A DNA stretch of 64,000 nt from Microbacterium pseudoresistens (GCF_013409745.1 NZ_JACCBH010000001.1:62001-126000); one strand, 5' to 3'; counted from the stretch's first letter, positions 17,603-28,351 are shown. Notes: generated by a model not told the origin, from the sequence alone. Program-made: numbers and translations.

Positions 17603-18697
17603 TCAGGCTCCCGCTGCGCCGCCCGTGCCGCCGGTCAGCCAGGCGCGGAGCCCCTCCTCGACGGCGATGATCTGCGCCAGCGGCACGCGCTCCTCGTCGT
17701 GGTGGGCCAGGTGCGGGTCGCCGGGACCGTAGTTGACCGCCGGGATGCCCAGCGCCGAGAATCGAGCGACATCCGTCCAGCCGTACTTGGGTCGGGGCGT
17801 CGCGCCCACGGCGGCGACGAAGCCCTGTGCGAGCGGCGCATCCAACCCGGGTCGGGCGCCGGCCGAGGCATCCGTCACCTCGACGGGAAAGCCCGAGAAC
17901 ACGCTGCGCACGTGCTCCACGGCCTGCTCGACGCTCTTGCTCGGGGCGAAGCGGTAGTTGACCTCCACCTCGCAGGCGTCGGGGATGACGTTTCCCGCGA
18001 TGCCGCCGGTGATGCGCACGGCGTTGAGCCCTTCGCGGTAGACGAGCCCGTCGACCTCCACATCGCGCGGACGGTACTCGGCCAGCCGGGCGAGGATCGG
18101 TGCGGCACCGTGGATGGCGTTCTCGCCGATCCAGGCCCTGGCGCTGTGCGCGCGCACGCCGCTCGTGCGCACGACCACGCGCAGGGTGCCGTTGCAGCCG
18201 CCCTCGACCTCGCCGTCACTGGGCTCACCGAGGATGGCGAAGTCTCCGGTCAACAGCTCGGGATGCTCCGCGGCGAGCAGCCCGAGCCCGTTGCGCGAGG
18301 CCGCGACCTCCTCGTTGTCGTACCAGATCCAGGTGACGTCCAGCGCGGGATCGGCGAGCTCGACGGCGAGCTTGAGCTGCACGGCGACGCCGGCCTTCAT
18401 GTCGACGGTGCCGCGCCCCCACAGGTGTTCGACGCCGTCGACGAGGACGTCGCGTGTGGGCACGTTGCCGTTGATGGGGACGGTGTCGATGTGCCCTGCG
18501 ATCACGGCGCGCCGGTCTCTGCCGAGCTCCGTGCGAGCCACGATCGTGTTCCCGTGGCGGGTCACGCGGAGGTGCTGGTGCCCCGCGACGGCGTTCTCGA
18601 TGAGGTCGGCCAGCACGGCCTCCTCACCCGAGACGCTGGGAACATCGCAGATCGCCCTGGTGAGCTCGACGGCGGAGAGGGTGGGATCGAGCGGCAT
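17603..18697 (-). CDS. dapE: succinyl-diaminopimelate desuccinylase
   Basis: 364-residue M20 metallopeptidase-like enzyme that splits N-succinyl-LL-DAP in lysine and peptidoglycan precursor synthesis. Metal site: GHIDTVP (H69, D71), GTVDMKAG (D99), and the catalytic pair NEE (E129, E130); the dimerisation lid follows HSARAWIGENAIH. Divergent from dapD across 73 nt, matching Rv1201c/Rv1202. A TAGGCT hexamer (minus, 18705-18710) lies 7 nt before ATG 18697, so the mRNA may be leaderless; this also favours this start over longer forms. Confidence 0.94.
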   Translation of the reverse strand: MPLDPTLSAVELTRAICDVPSVSGEEAVLADLIENAVAGHQHLRVTRHGNTIVARTELGRDRRAVIAGHIDTVPINGNVPTRDVLVDGVEHLWGRGTVDMKAGVAVQLKLAVELADPALDVTWIWYDNEEVAASRNGLGLLAAEHPELLTGDFAILGEPSDGEVEGGCNGTLRVVVRTSGVRAHSARAWIGENAIHGAAPILARLAEYRPRDVEVDGLVYREGLNAVRITGGIAGNVIPDACEVEVNYRFAPSKSVEQAVEHVRSVFSGFPVEVTDASAGARPGLDAPLAQGFVAAVGATPRPKYGWTDVARFSALGIPAVNYGPGDPHLAHHDEERVPLAQIIAVEEGLRAWLTGGTGGAAGA

Positions 18698-18704
18698 GCG
18701 AACC

Positions 18705-18710
18705 AGCCTA
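18705..18710 (-). promoter_or_regulatory. -10 TAGGCT for dapE (leaderless type)
   Basis: Minus-strand TAGGCT, 7 nt before ATG 18697. Confidence 0.45.
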
Positions 18711-18757
18711 TGACCTCGGCACCTGTGGAACGGTCCGAGTGCCCCTCCGCGCTTCGG

Positions 18758-18763
18758 TAGCGT
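18758..18763 (+). promoter_or_regulatory. -10 TAGCGT for dapD (leaderless type)
   Basis: TAGCGT, 7 nt before ATG 18771; the divergent dapE hexamer is only 47 bp away. Confidence 0.45.
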
Positions 18764-18770
18764 GGAGGGC

Positions 18771-19712
18771 ATGAGCGACGCGCGCACCGCATGGGGTATC
18801 GGCCTGACCACGATCGCCGGAGACGGCACCGTCCTGGACGCCTGGTATCCGCAGGTGGGGCTCGGCGCGCTGCCCGAGAGCGACACCGCCGAGCTGGAGA
18901 CGCAGACCGGGCCCGACGAGCGCCGCAACGTGCGCGTGGAGCTTGTGACGCTCCGGATCGACCTGGACGCTCCTGCCGCCTCGACCGCCGACGCGTACCT
19001 GCGCCTGCACGCCCTATCGCACCTGCTCGTGCGGCCGAACGAGGTGAACCTCGACGGCATCTTCTCCCACCTGCCGATCGTCGCCTGGACCAACGCCGGG
19101 CCGATGCACCCGGCCGATGCGAACCGCCTGCAGGCGCGGATGCGCCGCGACAGCATCCAGGTGCAGGGGCTCGACAAGTTCCCGCGCCTCACCGACTACC
19201 TCCAGCCCGAGGGCGTGCGCATCGCGGATGCGTCGCGCGTGCGCCTGGGCGCACACCTGGCCCCCGGCACGACCGTCATGCACGAGGGCTTCGTGAACTT
19301 CAACGCCGGAACCCTCGGCCCCGTCATGGTCGAGGGCCGCATCTCGCAGGGCGTCGTCGTCGGCGCGAACAGCGACATCGGCGGCGGGGCCTCGATCATG
19401 GGCACGCTGTCGGGTGGCGGCACCGTGCGGGTCTCCATCGGCGAGCGCACTCTGCTCGGCGCGAACGCCGGTCTGGGGATCGCCCTCGGCGACGACTGCA
19501 TCGTCGAGGCGGGACTGTATGTGACCGCGGGATCGAAGGTCGTCCTCGTCGACGGGCCGAAGACCGCCGACGGCGGACGCCGCACGGTCAAGGCCGCAGA
19601 GCTGTCGGGCGAGAACGGGCTGCTGTTCCTGCGCAACTCCGTCACGGGAGCCGTCGAGGCCCGCCGTCGCACAGGGGCCGGTGTCGCGCTCAACGAGGCG
19701 CTGCACGCCTGA
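18771..19712 (+). CDS. dapD: 2,3,4,5-tetrahydropyridine-2,6-dicarboxylate N-succinyltransferase
   Basis: 313 residues of the actinobacterial DapD type. An N-terminal domain precedes a left-handed beta helix of hexapeptide repeats (about 165-270: [43 protein letters not shown]), with the active-site motif [11 protein letters not shown]. It succinylates tetrahydrodipicolinate with succinyl-CoA. TAGCGT is exactly 7 nt before ATG 18771. A GTG at 18762 is in frame, but GGAGGG would then lie inside the gene. Confidence 0.95.
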   Translation: MSDARTAWGIGLTTIAGDGTVLDAWYPQVGLGALPESDTAELETQTGPDERRNVRVELVTLRIDLDAPAASTADAYLRLHALSHLLVRPNEVNLDGIFSHLPIVAWTNAGPMHPADANRLQARMRRDSIQVQGLDKFPRLTDYLQPEGVRIADASRVRLGAHLAPGTTVMHEGFVNFNAGTLGPVMVEGRISQGVVVGANSDIGGGASIMGTLSGGGTVRVSIGERTLLGANAGLGIALGDDCIVEAGLYVTAGSKVVLVDGPKTADGGRRTVKAAELSGENGLLFLRNSVTGAVEARRRTGAGVALNEALHA

Positions 19713-19772
19713 TATCCGCCCCTGCCCGACGCTCGCCCTGCGAGCATGCAGGTTCGTCGACGCGAGCACTGC

Positions 19773-19778
19773 TAGGCT
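19773..19778 (+). promoter_or_regulatory. candidate -10 (TAGGCT), ~150-nt leader before second DEAD-box gene
   Basis: TAGGCT at 19773-19778 is about 149 nt before ATG 19928. The leader holds no ORF with a good ribosome site. Confidence 0.4.
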
Positions 19779-19927
19779 CGGGGGGTTGCCTCACGGCAGC
19801 TGCGTCGTCGTCACGGGTCTTCCCTGACCGCATCCCCTGTTGGCGTTTCGAACGGCGAAATCTGCGCACATCCGTGCGTTCGCCCACCCAACGATCTCAG
19901 GCGCTCCGCGCCACCTGGAGTATGACC

Positions 19928-21268
19928 ATGCCTTCCTTCCTCGAACTCGGCGTGCCCGCACGCCTGGCCGACGTCCTCGCCGCAGACGGCAAGACCGAGG
20001 CCTTCGCCATCCAGCGCGACACCCTGCCCGACTCGCTCGCCGGACGCGACCTGCTCGGCCGCGGTCGCACCGGCAGCGGCAAGACCATCGCGTTCGCGCT
20101 CCCCCTGGTGGCGCGCCTGGCCGACTCGGCCCGCAGGACCCGGCCCCAGCATCCGCGCGGCCTCGTGCTCGCACCCACCCGTGAGCTCGCGACCCAGATC
20201 GCCGCGACCGTGCGCCCGCTCGCCGAGGCGGCGGGCCTGCGCGTCACCACCGTGTTCGGCGGTGTGAGCCAGCGTCCGCAGGAGCAGGCACTGCGCGGCG
20301 GCGTCGACATCGTCGTCGCCTGCCCCGGCCGGCTGGAAGACCTCATGAAGCAAAAGCTCGTCTTCCTCGACGCCGTCGAGGTGGCCGTGCTCGACGAGGC
20401 CGACCACATGGCCGACCTCGGCTTCCTCCCCGGCGTCACCCGCATCCTCGCGGCCACGCCTCCCGGCGGGCAGCGCCTCCTGTTCAGCGCCACGCTGGAT
20501 CGCGGCATCGACACGCTCGCCAAGCGATTCCTGTCGAAGCCCGTCAGCCACGAGGTCGACGAGGCGAGCGTTCCGGTCGGCGAGATGACGCACCGGGTGC
20601 TCCTCGCCGACGACGCAGACCGCAAGAAGACCCTCGTGCACGATCTCGCCTCCGGCACCGGTCGGCGCATCCTGTTCACGCGCACCAAGCACCAGGCGAA
20701 GAAGCTCGCCAAGCAGCTGACCTCGTCGGGCATCCCCGCCGTCGACCTGCACGGCAACCTGTCGCAGAATGCCCGTGAGCGCAACCTCGGCGCGTTCTCG
20801 TCCGACCCCGCCGACGGCGGCGTGCGCGTGCTCGTCGCCACCGACGTCGCCGCCCGCGGCGTGCACGTCGACGACGTCGACCTCGTCGTGCACGTCGACC
20901 CGCCCGTCGAGCACAAGGCGTATCTGCACCGCTCCGGTCGCACCGCGCGCGCCGGCGCTGCCGGAACCGTCGTGACCGTCGTGCTACCCGAGCAGCGTCG
21001 CGATGTGAAGGATCTGCTGCGCAAGGCGAAGATCAGCGCTCCGCTGGAGCCGGCGACCGCGGATGCCGTCGAGGTGCTCGTCGGCGAGCGCGCGCCGCAT
21101 GTGAAGCCTGCCCCGCCGCAGCAACAGGTTCGTCAGCAGCCGAAGAAGGCCGGGCCCGCCGCAGGTGCTCCCCGCTCGGGCGATGCCTCCCGGCGGCGGC
21201 GCCGCCGTCGTCCGCAGGGCGGCCAGGGGCAGCAGCAGGGCCGCCCTGCCCGCACCGGCGGCCGCTGA
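19928..21268 (+). CDS. DEAD-box ATP-dependent RNA helicase, second copy
   Basis: 446 residues. Q motif FAIQRDTLP, Walker A GRTGSGKT, PTRELATQ, CPGR, DEAD followed by HMADLGF, SAT, VATDVAARGVHVDDV and HRSGRTARAG. The C-terminal 90 residues are Pro/Gln/Arg-rich with an RRRRRRRR run. ATG 19928 (MPSFLELG) is 7 nt from GGAG 19917-19920; the ATG at 19922 is only 1 nt from it, so the ribosome site decides for the shorter form. It is clearly a different paralogue from rhlE at 3.2 kb. Role: RNA remodelling; specific target unknown. Confidence 0.92.
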   Translation: MPSFLELGVPARLADVLAADGKTEAFAIQRDTLPDSLAGRDLLGRGRTGSGKTIAFALPLVARLADSARRTRPQHPRGLVLAPTRELATQIAATVRPLAEAAGLRVTTVFGGVSQRPQEQALRGGVDIVVACPGRLEDLMKQKLVFLDAVEVAVLDEADHMADLGFLPGVTRILAATPPGGQRLLFSATLDRGIDTLAKRFLSKPVSHEVDEASVPVGEMTHRVLLADDADRKKTLVHDLASGTGRRILFTRTKHQAKKLAKQLTSSGIPAVDLHGNLSQNARERNLGAFSSDPADGGVRVLVATDVAARGVHVDDVDLVVHVDPPVEHKAYLHRSGRTARAGAAGTVVTVVLPEQRRDVKDLLRKAKISAPLEPATADAVEVLVGERAPHVKPAPPQQQVRQQPKKAGPAAGAPRSGDASRRRRRRRPQGGQGQQQGRPARTGGR

Positions 21269-21274
21269 GCCCGT

Positions 21275-22570
21275 TCAGCGGGTCGGGAACGACCGTTCCG
21301 GGGAGCCCGTGTACAGCTGCTGCGGACGGCCGATCTTCGTCTGCGGATCCAGTTGCAGCTCGCGCCACTGGGCGAGCCAGCCGGGCAGGCGCCCGATCGC
21401 GAACAGCACGGTGAACATGCGCGTGGGGAAGCCCATCGCCTTGTAGATGACCCCGGTGTAGAAGTCGACATTCGGGTAGAGGCGACGTTCCTGGAAGTAC
21501 TCGTCGGCGAGCGCGATCTCCTCGAGCTCCTTGGCGAGATCCAGCAGCGGATCGGTGACGCCCAGCTCGGCGAGCACCTCGTCGGCGGCCTCTTTGACGA
21601 GCTTGGCACGCGGGTCGTAGTTCTTGTAGACCCGGTGGCCGAAGCCCATGAGCTTGACGCCCTCCTCCTTGTTCTTGACTCGCTCGACGAAGCGCTGCAC
21701 GCTCTGACCCGACTCGCGGATCTGGGCGAGCATCGTGAGCACGGCCTCGTTCGCCCCACCGTGCAGGGGTCCCGAGAGCGCCTGGATGCCGGCGGAGATG
21801 GAGGCGAACTGGTTGGCGCCGGTCGAGCCGACCAGTCGCACGGTGGAGGTCGAGGCGTTCTGCTCGTGATCCTCGTGCAGGATCAGCAGCAGCTCGAGCG
21901 CCTTCGACATGACGGGGTTGATCTCGTAGGGCTCGGAGAGCACGCCGAAGTTGAGTTTGAGGAAGTTGTCGACGAAGCTCAGCGAGTTGTCGGGGTACAG
22001 GAACGCCTGCCCGACGCTCTTCTTGTGCGCGTAGGCGGCGATGACCGGGAGCTTGGCGAGCATCCGCACGGTGTTGAGCTCGACGTGCTCCGGATTGTGC
22101 GGGTCGGACTCGTGCTCGTAATAGGTCGACAACGCGGCGACGGCCGAGGAGAGCACCGACATGGGATGCGCGTTGTGCGGCAGGGCCGAGAAGAAGCGCT
22201 TGAGGTCTTCGTGCAGCAGGGTGTGCCGGCGGATGCGGTCGTCGAAGTCGGCCAGTTCGGAGGCTGAGGGCAGCTCGCCGTAGATGAGCAGCCAGGCGGC
22301 CTCGAGGTATGTGCAGTTCTTCGCCACCTGCTCGATCGGATAACCGCGATAGCGCAGGATCCCCTCATCGCCGTCGATGAAGGTGATGTTCGACTTCGTC
22401 GATGCGGTGTTGACGAATCCGTAGTCGAGTCCTGTGAAGCCGGTCTGCTTCGTCAGCGTCGAGAAGTCGATGCTGTTGGCGCCCGCTGTGCCGCGAACGA
22501 CCGGGAACTCCGCAGCGGTCTCGCCGATCGTGAGAGTGGCCTTCGTCTGCTGGTCTCCCGCTGCACTCAC
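21275..22570 (-). CDS. gltA: citrate synthase (type II-like, hexameric)
   Basis: 431 residues, the normal length. Condenses acetyl-CoA with oxaloacetate. Catalytic residues are visible in SGPLHGGANEAV (His), GFGHRVYKNYDPR (His) and LYPNVDFYTG (Asp), and NITFIDGDEGILRYRGYPIEQ marks the N-terminal domain. GTG 22570 (MSAAGDQQTKATL) has AAGGAGG 5 nt upstream, a textbook site that rules out the longer frame. The stop is convergent with the DEAD-box gene, 6 nt apart. Confidence 0.96.
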   Translation of the reverse strand: MSAAGDQQTKATLTIGETAAEFPVVRGTAGANSIDFSTLTKQTGFTGLDYGFVNTASTKSNITFIDGDEGILRYRGYPIEQVAKNCTYLEAAWLLIYGELPSASELADFDDRIRRHTLLHEDLKRFFSALPHNAHPMSVLSSAVAALSTYYEHESDPHNPEHVELNTVRMLAKLPVIAAYAHKKSVGQAFLYPDNSLSFVDNFLKLNFGVLSEPYEINPVMSKALELLLILHEDHEQNASTSTVRLVGSTGANQFASISAGIQALSGPLHGGANEAVLTMLAQIRESGQSVQRFVERVKNKEEGVKLMGFGHRVYKNYDPRAKLVKEAADEVLAELGVTDPLLDLAKELEEIALADEYFQERRLYPNVDFYTGVIYKAMGFPTRMFTVLFAIGRLPGWLAQWRELQLDPQTKIGRPQQLYTGSPERSFPTR

Positions 22571-22689
22571 GTGGACCTCCTTGTACGTGTACGCGACCGT
22601 GGTCGGTCGCATTCGTCCGGTTCGTCGAATTGATCGAGGGCGATGCACGGCTCGAGCGCCTGGCCGGGTCACGACCGAATCGCCTTTAC

Positions 22690-22695
22690 AGCCTA
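22690..22695 (-). promoter_or_regulatory. candidate -10 (TAGGCT) for gltA
   Basis: On the minus strand TAGGCT lies about 119 nt before the GTG start, with TTGGCT 11 nt further upstream. The best -35 at standard spacing (TCACAG) is weak. The 244-nt gap to dapC holds nothing else I recognise. Confidence 0.35.
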
Positions 22696-22814
22696 GTCGT
22701 CAGATCAGCCAACTGTGACATCCGCCAAGGGTTCACCGTAGTGCCCTGCGGAAAGCTACAGTTACGGCGTGCGCAGTCTCGATCCGCACCACCCCGGTGA
22801 CGAGCTCGATGCGC

Positions 22815-23924
22815 CTACGGCGCGGCGTGCAGACGGCGCGCCCCCTCGGCGATGCGCTCCAGGGGCGCCGTCAGCGCGAGACGCACGTGCTGCGCGGCAT
22901 CCGGGCCGTAGAAGGGTCCTGGACCGGCGAGGATGCCCAGACCGGCGAGTCGGTCCATCGACTCCCAGGCGTCTCCGCCCTCGGTGGCCCACAGATACAG
23001 CCCCGCTTCAGAGCCGTCGATGCGGAACCCGGCGGCCTCGAGCGCCGGGCGCAGCAGATCGCGGCGGGCGCGATACAGCTCCTTCTGCGCCGCGACGTGC
23101 TCGTCGTCGCCCAGGGCGACGACCATGGCCTGCTGCACCGGCGCAGGCATCATGAGTCCGAGATGCTTGCGGGCGGCCAGCAGGTCGGCGATGATCCGCG
23201 AGCAGCCGGCGACGAACGCGGCACGGTAGCCGGCGAGGTTCGACTGCTTGCTCAACGAGTACACGCTCAGCAGGTTGCTCCGGCTTCCCCCTGTCACACG
23301 AGGATCGAGCACGGAAGGCACGGGCTCCGTCGCCCAGAGCCCGTCCCAGCCGAGCTCGGCGTAGCACTCGTCGCTGGCGAGAACCGCACCCAGCTCTCGG
23401 GCGCGACGCACCGCCGCGGCGAGTTCGTCGACGGTCCAGGTGCGACCGTCGGGGTTGCCCGGGCTGTTGATCCAGACGAGCTTGGTGCCCTCGGGCCAGT
23501 CCGCCGGGTCGTCCGCGGCGACCGCCACGGCCCCCACGACGCGCGCTCCGACCTCGTACGTCGGATAGGCGACCCGCGGGAAGACGACGATGTCGCCGTC
23601 CCCGAGGCCGAGCAGCGTCGGAAGCAGCGCGACGAGTTCTTTCGACCCGACGGTCGGAAGCACGTTGTCGATCGTGAGGTCGGGCACTCCCCTGCGGCGG
23701 GCGTACCAGGCGACGATCGCTTCGCGCAGCGCCGGAGTGCCGATGTTCTGCGGGTACGCATGCGCATCGGTCGCCTCGGCCAGCGCGCGCCTGATGACTT
23801 CAGGCGTCGGGTCCACCGGAGAGCCGATCGAGAGATCGACGAGACCCTGCGGATGCTGCGCCGCACGCTCACGGAACGGGACGACGGCATCCCATGGGTA
23901 GTCGGCGAGATCTCTGACCCCCAC
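22815..23924 (-). CDS. dapC: succinyldiaminopimelate transaminase
   Basis: 369-residue class I PLP aminotransferase. Seen: SIGSPVDPTPEVIRRAL, GTPALREAIVAWYARR, NSPGNPDGR (cofactor contact), SDECYAELGWDG, and the PLP lysine in SLSKQSNLAGYR. Pairing with the ferredoxin gene 3 nt upstream is the diagnostic actinobacterial arrangement (Rv1177-Rv1178). GTG 23924 has GGGGAG 8 nt upstream, inside the ferredoxin gene end. Together with dapD and dapE 4-6 kb away it completes the succinylase branch. Confidence 0.93.
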   Translation of the reverse strand: MGVRDLADYPWDAVVPFRERAAQHPQGLVDLSIGSPVDPTPEVIRRALAEATDAHAYPQNIGTPALREAIVAWYARRRGVPDLTIDNVLPTVGSKELVALLPTLLGLGDGDIVVFPRVAYPTYEVGARVVGAVAVAADDPADWPEGTKLVWINSPGNPDGRTWTVDELAAAVRRARELGAVLASDECYAELGWDGLWATEPVPSVLDPRVTGGSRSNLLSVYSLSKQSNLAGYRAAFVAGCSRIIADLLAARKHLGLMMPAPVQQAMVVALGDDEHVAAQKELYRARRDLLRPALEAAGFRIDGSEAGLYLWATEGGDAWESMDRLAGLGILAGPGPFYGPDAAQHVRLALTAPLERIAEGARRLHAAP

Positions 23925-23927
23925 GCC

Positions 23928-24248
23928 CTACTCCCCTTGGGGTGGGAGGGCGGCGATGATGGGGTGGTCGTGGGCGATGACGCCGACCTTGGCGGCGCCT
24001 CCGGGGGAGCCGATCTCGTCGAAGAACTCCACGTTCGCCTTGTAGTAGTCCTGCCACTCCTCGGGCAGGTCGTCTTCGTAATAGATCGCCTCGACCGGGC
24101 ACACCGGCTCGCACGCCCCGCAGTCCACGCACTCATCCGGATGGATGTACAACGACCGCTCACCCTCGTAGATGCAGTCCACGGGACACTCGTCGACGCA
24201 GGCACGATCCTTCACATCGACGCACGGCAGAGCAATCACATACGTCAC
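23928..24248 (-). CDS. fdxA: 7Fe ferredoxin (3Fe-4S + 4Fe-4S)
   Basis: 106 residues. Two cluster motifs: PCVDVKDRACVDECPVDCI gives three Cys for a 3Fe-4S plus the CP of the second cluster, and CVDCGACEPVCP is a classic 4Fe-4S motif. This is the FdxA/FdxC type electron carrier of actinobacteria, which can serve cytochromes P450 and other oxidoreductases. It lies immediately before dapC on the same strand; the reason for this ancient pairing is not known. Confidence 0.94.
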   Translation of the reverse strand: MTYVIALPCVDVKDRACVDECPVDCIYEGERSLYIHPDECVDCGACEPVCPVEAIYYEDDLPEEWQDYYKANVEFFDEIGSPGGAAKVGVIAHDHPIIAALPPQGE

Positions 24249-24257
24249 CGCTCCAGT

Positions 24258-24695
24258 CTACGACCGCGGGGCCGTCTCGTCGCGCACGCTCACGGTCTCA
24301 TCGGCGGCGGCGTCGGATCCGGCGATCACGGTGCGCGGCAGCCGGGAGAGGTCGGGCCAGGCGATGACGACCAGCGCGATCCCCGCCACGAGATAGCCCC
24401 AGATCTGTCCGAGCAGATCGTTCTGCACGAGCACCGATCCCCCGGGGCCGCGCCCCGAGACGATCACGACGGTCCCCAGCATGCCGAGCCCGGCCGCCAG
24501 CGTCGCCCAGCGGTCGCGCGTCAGGGAGCGCACCGCGATGAGAAACGCGGCGCAGCCGATCGCGCCGACGACCATCCCGGCGGGGAACCAGCCGATCATC
24601 ACGCTGTGGCCGATCGTCGCCGCCACACCGAAGACACCGCCGACGATCAGCACTCCGACCCACGACAGCACCCGGGCGATCCAGTTCTCACGCAC
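24258..24695 (-). CDS. DUF6113-type four-helix membrane protein
   Basis: 145 residues with four hydrophobic segments (about 9-27, 35-54, 65-84, 96-114) and a polar C-terminal tail. Its stop-to-start distance to fdxA is 9 nt, so it leads the transcript into fdxA-dapC. This small membrane protein before fdxA is usual in Microbacterium. Function unknown. Confidence 0.75.
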   Translation of the reverse strand: MRENWIARVLSWVGVLIVGGVFGVAATIGHSVMIGWFPAGMVVGAIGCAAFLIAVRSLTRDRWATLAAGLGMLGTVVIVSGRGPGGSVLVQNDLLGQIWGYLVAGIALVVIAWPDLSRLPRTVIAGSDAAADETVSVRDETAPRS

Positions 24696-24723
24696 CCGTC
24701 GAGATTACCCGCGTCGGCTGTGC

Positions 24724-25038
24724 TCAGGCCGCCAGCCCCGCCAGGCGCAGCAGCGCCGCCGTCGCCGCCGCCGCGACCACCACGACGAGGAATGACTGCC
24801 TGAGCCACAAGAGCCCTGCGGCCACGAGGATCGCGGGCAGACGCGCGTCGATGACGATCGCCTGCCCGTCGCCGAACGTCTGCACACCCACGAGCGCGGC
24901 CAGCAGTCCGACCGCCAGCAGATCGGTGATGCGCGCGGGGCGCGGCGCCTCCAGCACCGAGGCGGGCACGAGGTAGCCCATGCCTTTGAGCGCGAGGCAC
25001 AGCGCGGCGGCGACGAGGATCCCGGCCCAGAGCGTCAT
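24724..25038 (-). CDS. azlD: AzlD-family branched-chain amino acid exporter subunit
   Basis: 104 residues, four hydrophobic segments, with the AzlD features KGMGYLVPASVLE and LVGVQTFGDGQAI. AzlD pairs with AzlC to export branched-chain amino acids or analogues. The ATG overlaps the azlC stop by 4 nt (ATGA), fixing the start and the co-translation. Confidence 0.88.
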   Translation of the reverse strand: MTLWAGILVAAALCLALKGMGYLVPASVLEAPRPARITDLLAVGLLAALVGVQTFGDGQAIVIDARLPAILVAAGLLWLRQSFLVVVVAAAATAALLRLAGLAA

Positions 25039-25787
25039 GCGCGTTCCCCCTCGATCCGTCGACGGCCCGGAGCGCCGGACGAGAACCAGTCGAACCAGCC
25101 GACGAGGATCGCCACGACGGCGGCGACGAGGACGGGCAGACCGGGGATGAGCACCGGGGTCAGCGCGGTGGCCACGACGGCGGCGGCGATCCCGACGACG
25201 ATGGCCTGGCGCTTCTTCAGCCGCGGCCACAGCAGCGCGAGGAAGGCCGCCGCCGCCGCGGCGTCAAGCCCCCAGGCCCTGGGGTCGCCCAGGACATCGC
25301 CCAGCAGCGCGCCGATCAGGGTGGTGGCGTTCCAGCCGAGGAAGATCCCGACGCCGGTGACCCAGAACCCGAGCCGGCGCAGCCGCGGGTCGTCCTGCGA
25401 GATGGCGACGGCCGTGGATTCGTCGATCGTGACGTGCACGGCGGCGAGACGTCGCCAGAACCCTCGACCGATGATCGGCGACATCCGCATGCCGTAGGCG
25501 ACGTTGCGCACGCCCAGCAGCACGGCGGAGGCGATCGCGGCGGGCAGTGCCGCCACTCCCCCCGCCGCCACGACGCCGACGAAGGCGAACTGCGATCCGC
25601 CCGTGAACATGAGCAGGCTGAGCACGCACGCCTGCCAGACGTCCAGTCCCGCAGCCACGGCGAGCGCACCGAAGGAGACGCCGTAGGCGCTCGTCGCGAT
25701 CGCAACCCCCAGCCCCTCGCGCCGGACCTCGTTCCCGGCCGGCCGCGCCGCGGCGCCGCGGAGGACCGTTCGATCGGATGAACGCAT
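25035..25787 (-). CDS. azlC: AzlC-family branched-chain amino acid exporter
   Basis: 250 residues with about seven hydrophobic segments. AYGVSFGALAVAAGLDVWQACVLS, MFTGGSQFAFVGVVAAGG, RNVAYGMRMSPI and TIDESTAVA are AzlC hallmarks. ATG 25787 (MRSSDRTVL) is chosen because CAGAAT is 7 nt upstream and TTGACT lies 17 nt beyond; the in-frame TTG at 25823 is the -35 itself. Divergent from the XRE/cupin regulator. Together with azlD it forms an exporter of branched-chain or related amino acids. Confidence 0.9.
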   Translation of the reverse strand: MRSSDRTVLRGAAARPAGNEVRREGLGVAIATSAYGVSFGALAVAAGLDVWQACVLSLLMFTGGSQFAFVGVVAAGGVAALPAAIASAVLLGVRNVAYGMRMSPIIGRGFWRRLAAVHVTIDESTAVAISQDDPRLRRLGFWVTGVGIFLGWNATTLIGALLGDVLGDPRAWGLDAAAAAAFLALLWPRLKKRQAIVVGIAAAVVATALTPVLIPGLPVLVAAVVAILVGWFDWFSSGAPGRRRIEGERA

Positions 25788-25794
25788 GATCATC

Positions 25795-25823
25795 ATTCTG
25801 AACAACTCGCGAAGAGCAGTCAA
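25795..25823 (-). promoter_or_regulatory. azlCD promoter TTGACT-17-CAGAAT
   Basis: Minus-strand TTGACT (25818-25823), a 17-nt spacer and CAGAAT (25795-25800), then 7 nt to ATG 25787. Good match to a sigma-70-type promoter with a leaderless start. Confidence 0.6.
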
Positions 25824-25827
25824 GATG

Positions 25828-25837
25828 AACGATCGTT
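25828..25837. promoter_or_regulatory. candidate operator palindrome AACGATCGTT
   Basis: A perfect 10-bp palindrome between the divergent azlC and XRE genes, 4 bp from the azlC -35 and 15 bp before the regulator start. Likely site for the XRE protein, giving autoregulation and exporter control. Confidence 0.5.
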
Positions 25838-25852
25838 TGGAATACTGAACGC

Positions 25853-26410
25853 ATGGCAGATCTGCGCACCCGCATCGCCCACGCCCTGCGCCGCGAGCGC
25901 GAGGCCGCAGGGCTCTCCGTCTCGGAGCTCGCCCGCCGGGCGGGCGTGTCCAAAGCCACCGTGTCGCAGTTGGAGGGCGGCGCGGCCAATCCCAGTGTCG
26001 AGACGCTGTGGGCGCTGGGCGACGCTCTGAGCATCCCCTTCGCCGATCTCGTCGACCAGCCCGTCGAGGAATCGCGGCTGGTCCGCATCACCGACCTCGC
26101 AGGCGTGCCGCAGGTGCCCTCGTCGGATGCGCCGTACTCGGCGACGCTGCTCTCGGCGAGCCCCCCGTCGGCCCGGCGCGATCTGTACCTGATCCAGGCG
26201 GAGCCCGGAGAGCCGCGGCGCTCGCTCCCGCACCGCGGCGGCACCACCGAGCATGTCGTGCTCGTGGCGGGATCCGCTCTCGTCGGAACGCCGGACGCCC
26301 CCGAACGTCTCTCCCCCGGCGACTACCTCAGCTATCGCGGCGACGCGCCGCACGTGTTCGAGGCGCTCGAGCCGGGAACCGTCGCCGTGCTCGTCTCCGA
26401 ACAGCGCTGA
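25853..26410 (+). CDS. XRE-family regulator with C-terminal cupin domain
   Basis: 185 residues. Helix-turn-helix at about 6-60 (LSVSELARRAGVSKATVSQLEGGAANPSVETL), then a cupin_2 fold with HRGGTTEHVVLVAGSALVG and LSPGDYLSYRGDAPHVFEAL, typical of PuuR-like ligand sensors. It is divergent from azlCD and most likely controls it in response to an amino acid (inference). No Shine-Dalgarno sequence is seen; AATACT sits 6 nt before the ATG. Convergent with typA. Confidence 0.88.
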   Translation: MADLRTRIAHALRREREAAGLSVSELARRAGVSKATVSQLEGGAANPSVETLWALGDALSIPFADLVDQPVEESRLVRITDLAGVPQVPSSDAPYSATLLSASPPSARRDLYLIQAEPGEPRRSLPHRGGTTEHVVLVAGSALVGTPDAPERLSPGDYLSYRGDAPHVFEALEPGTVAVLVSEQR

Positions 26411-26440
26411 GCCCCGTCGGAGGCGTGCGGTCGCGCCGGA

Positions 26441-28351
<1,911 letters not shown>

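Noticed and set aside
25788..25823. TTG start at 25823 for azlC
   Set aside because: The TTG belongs to the -35 hexamer TTGACT; the -10 and start codon downstream fit ATG 25787.
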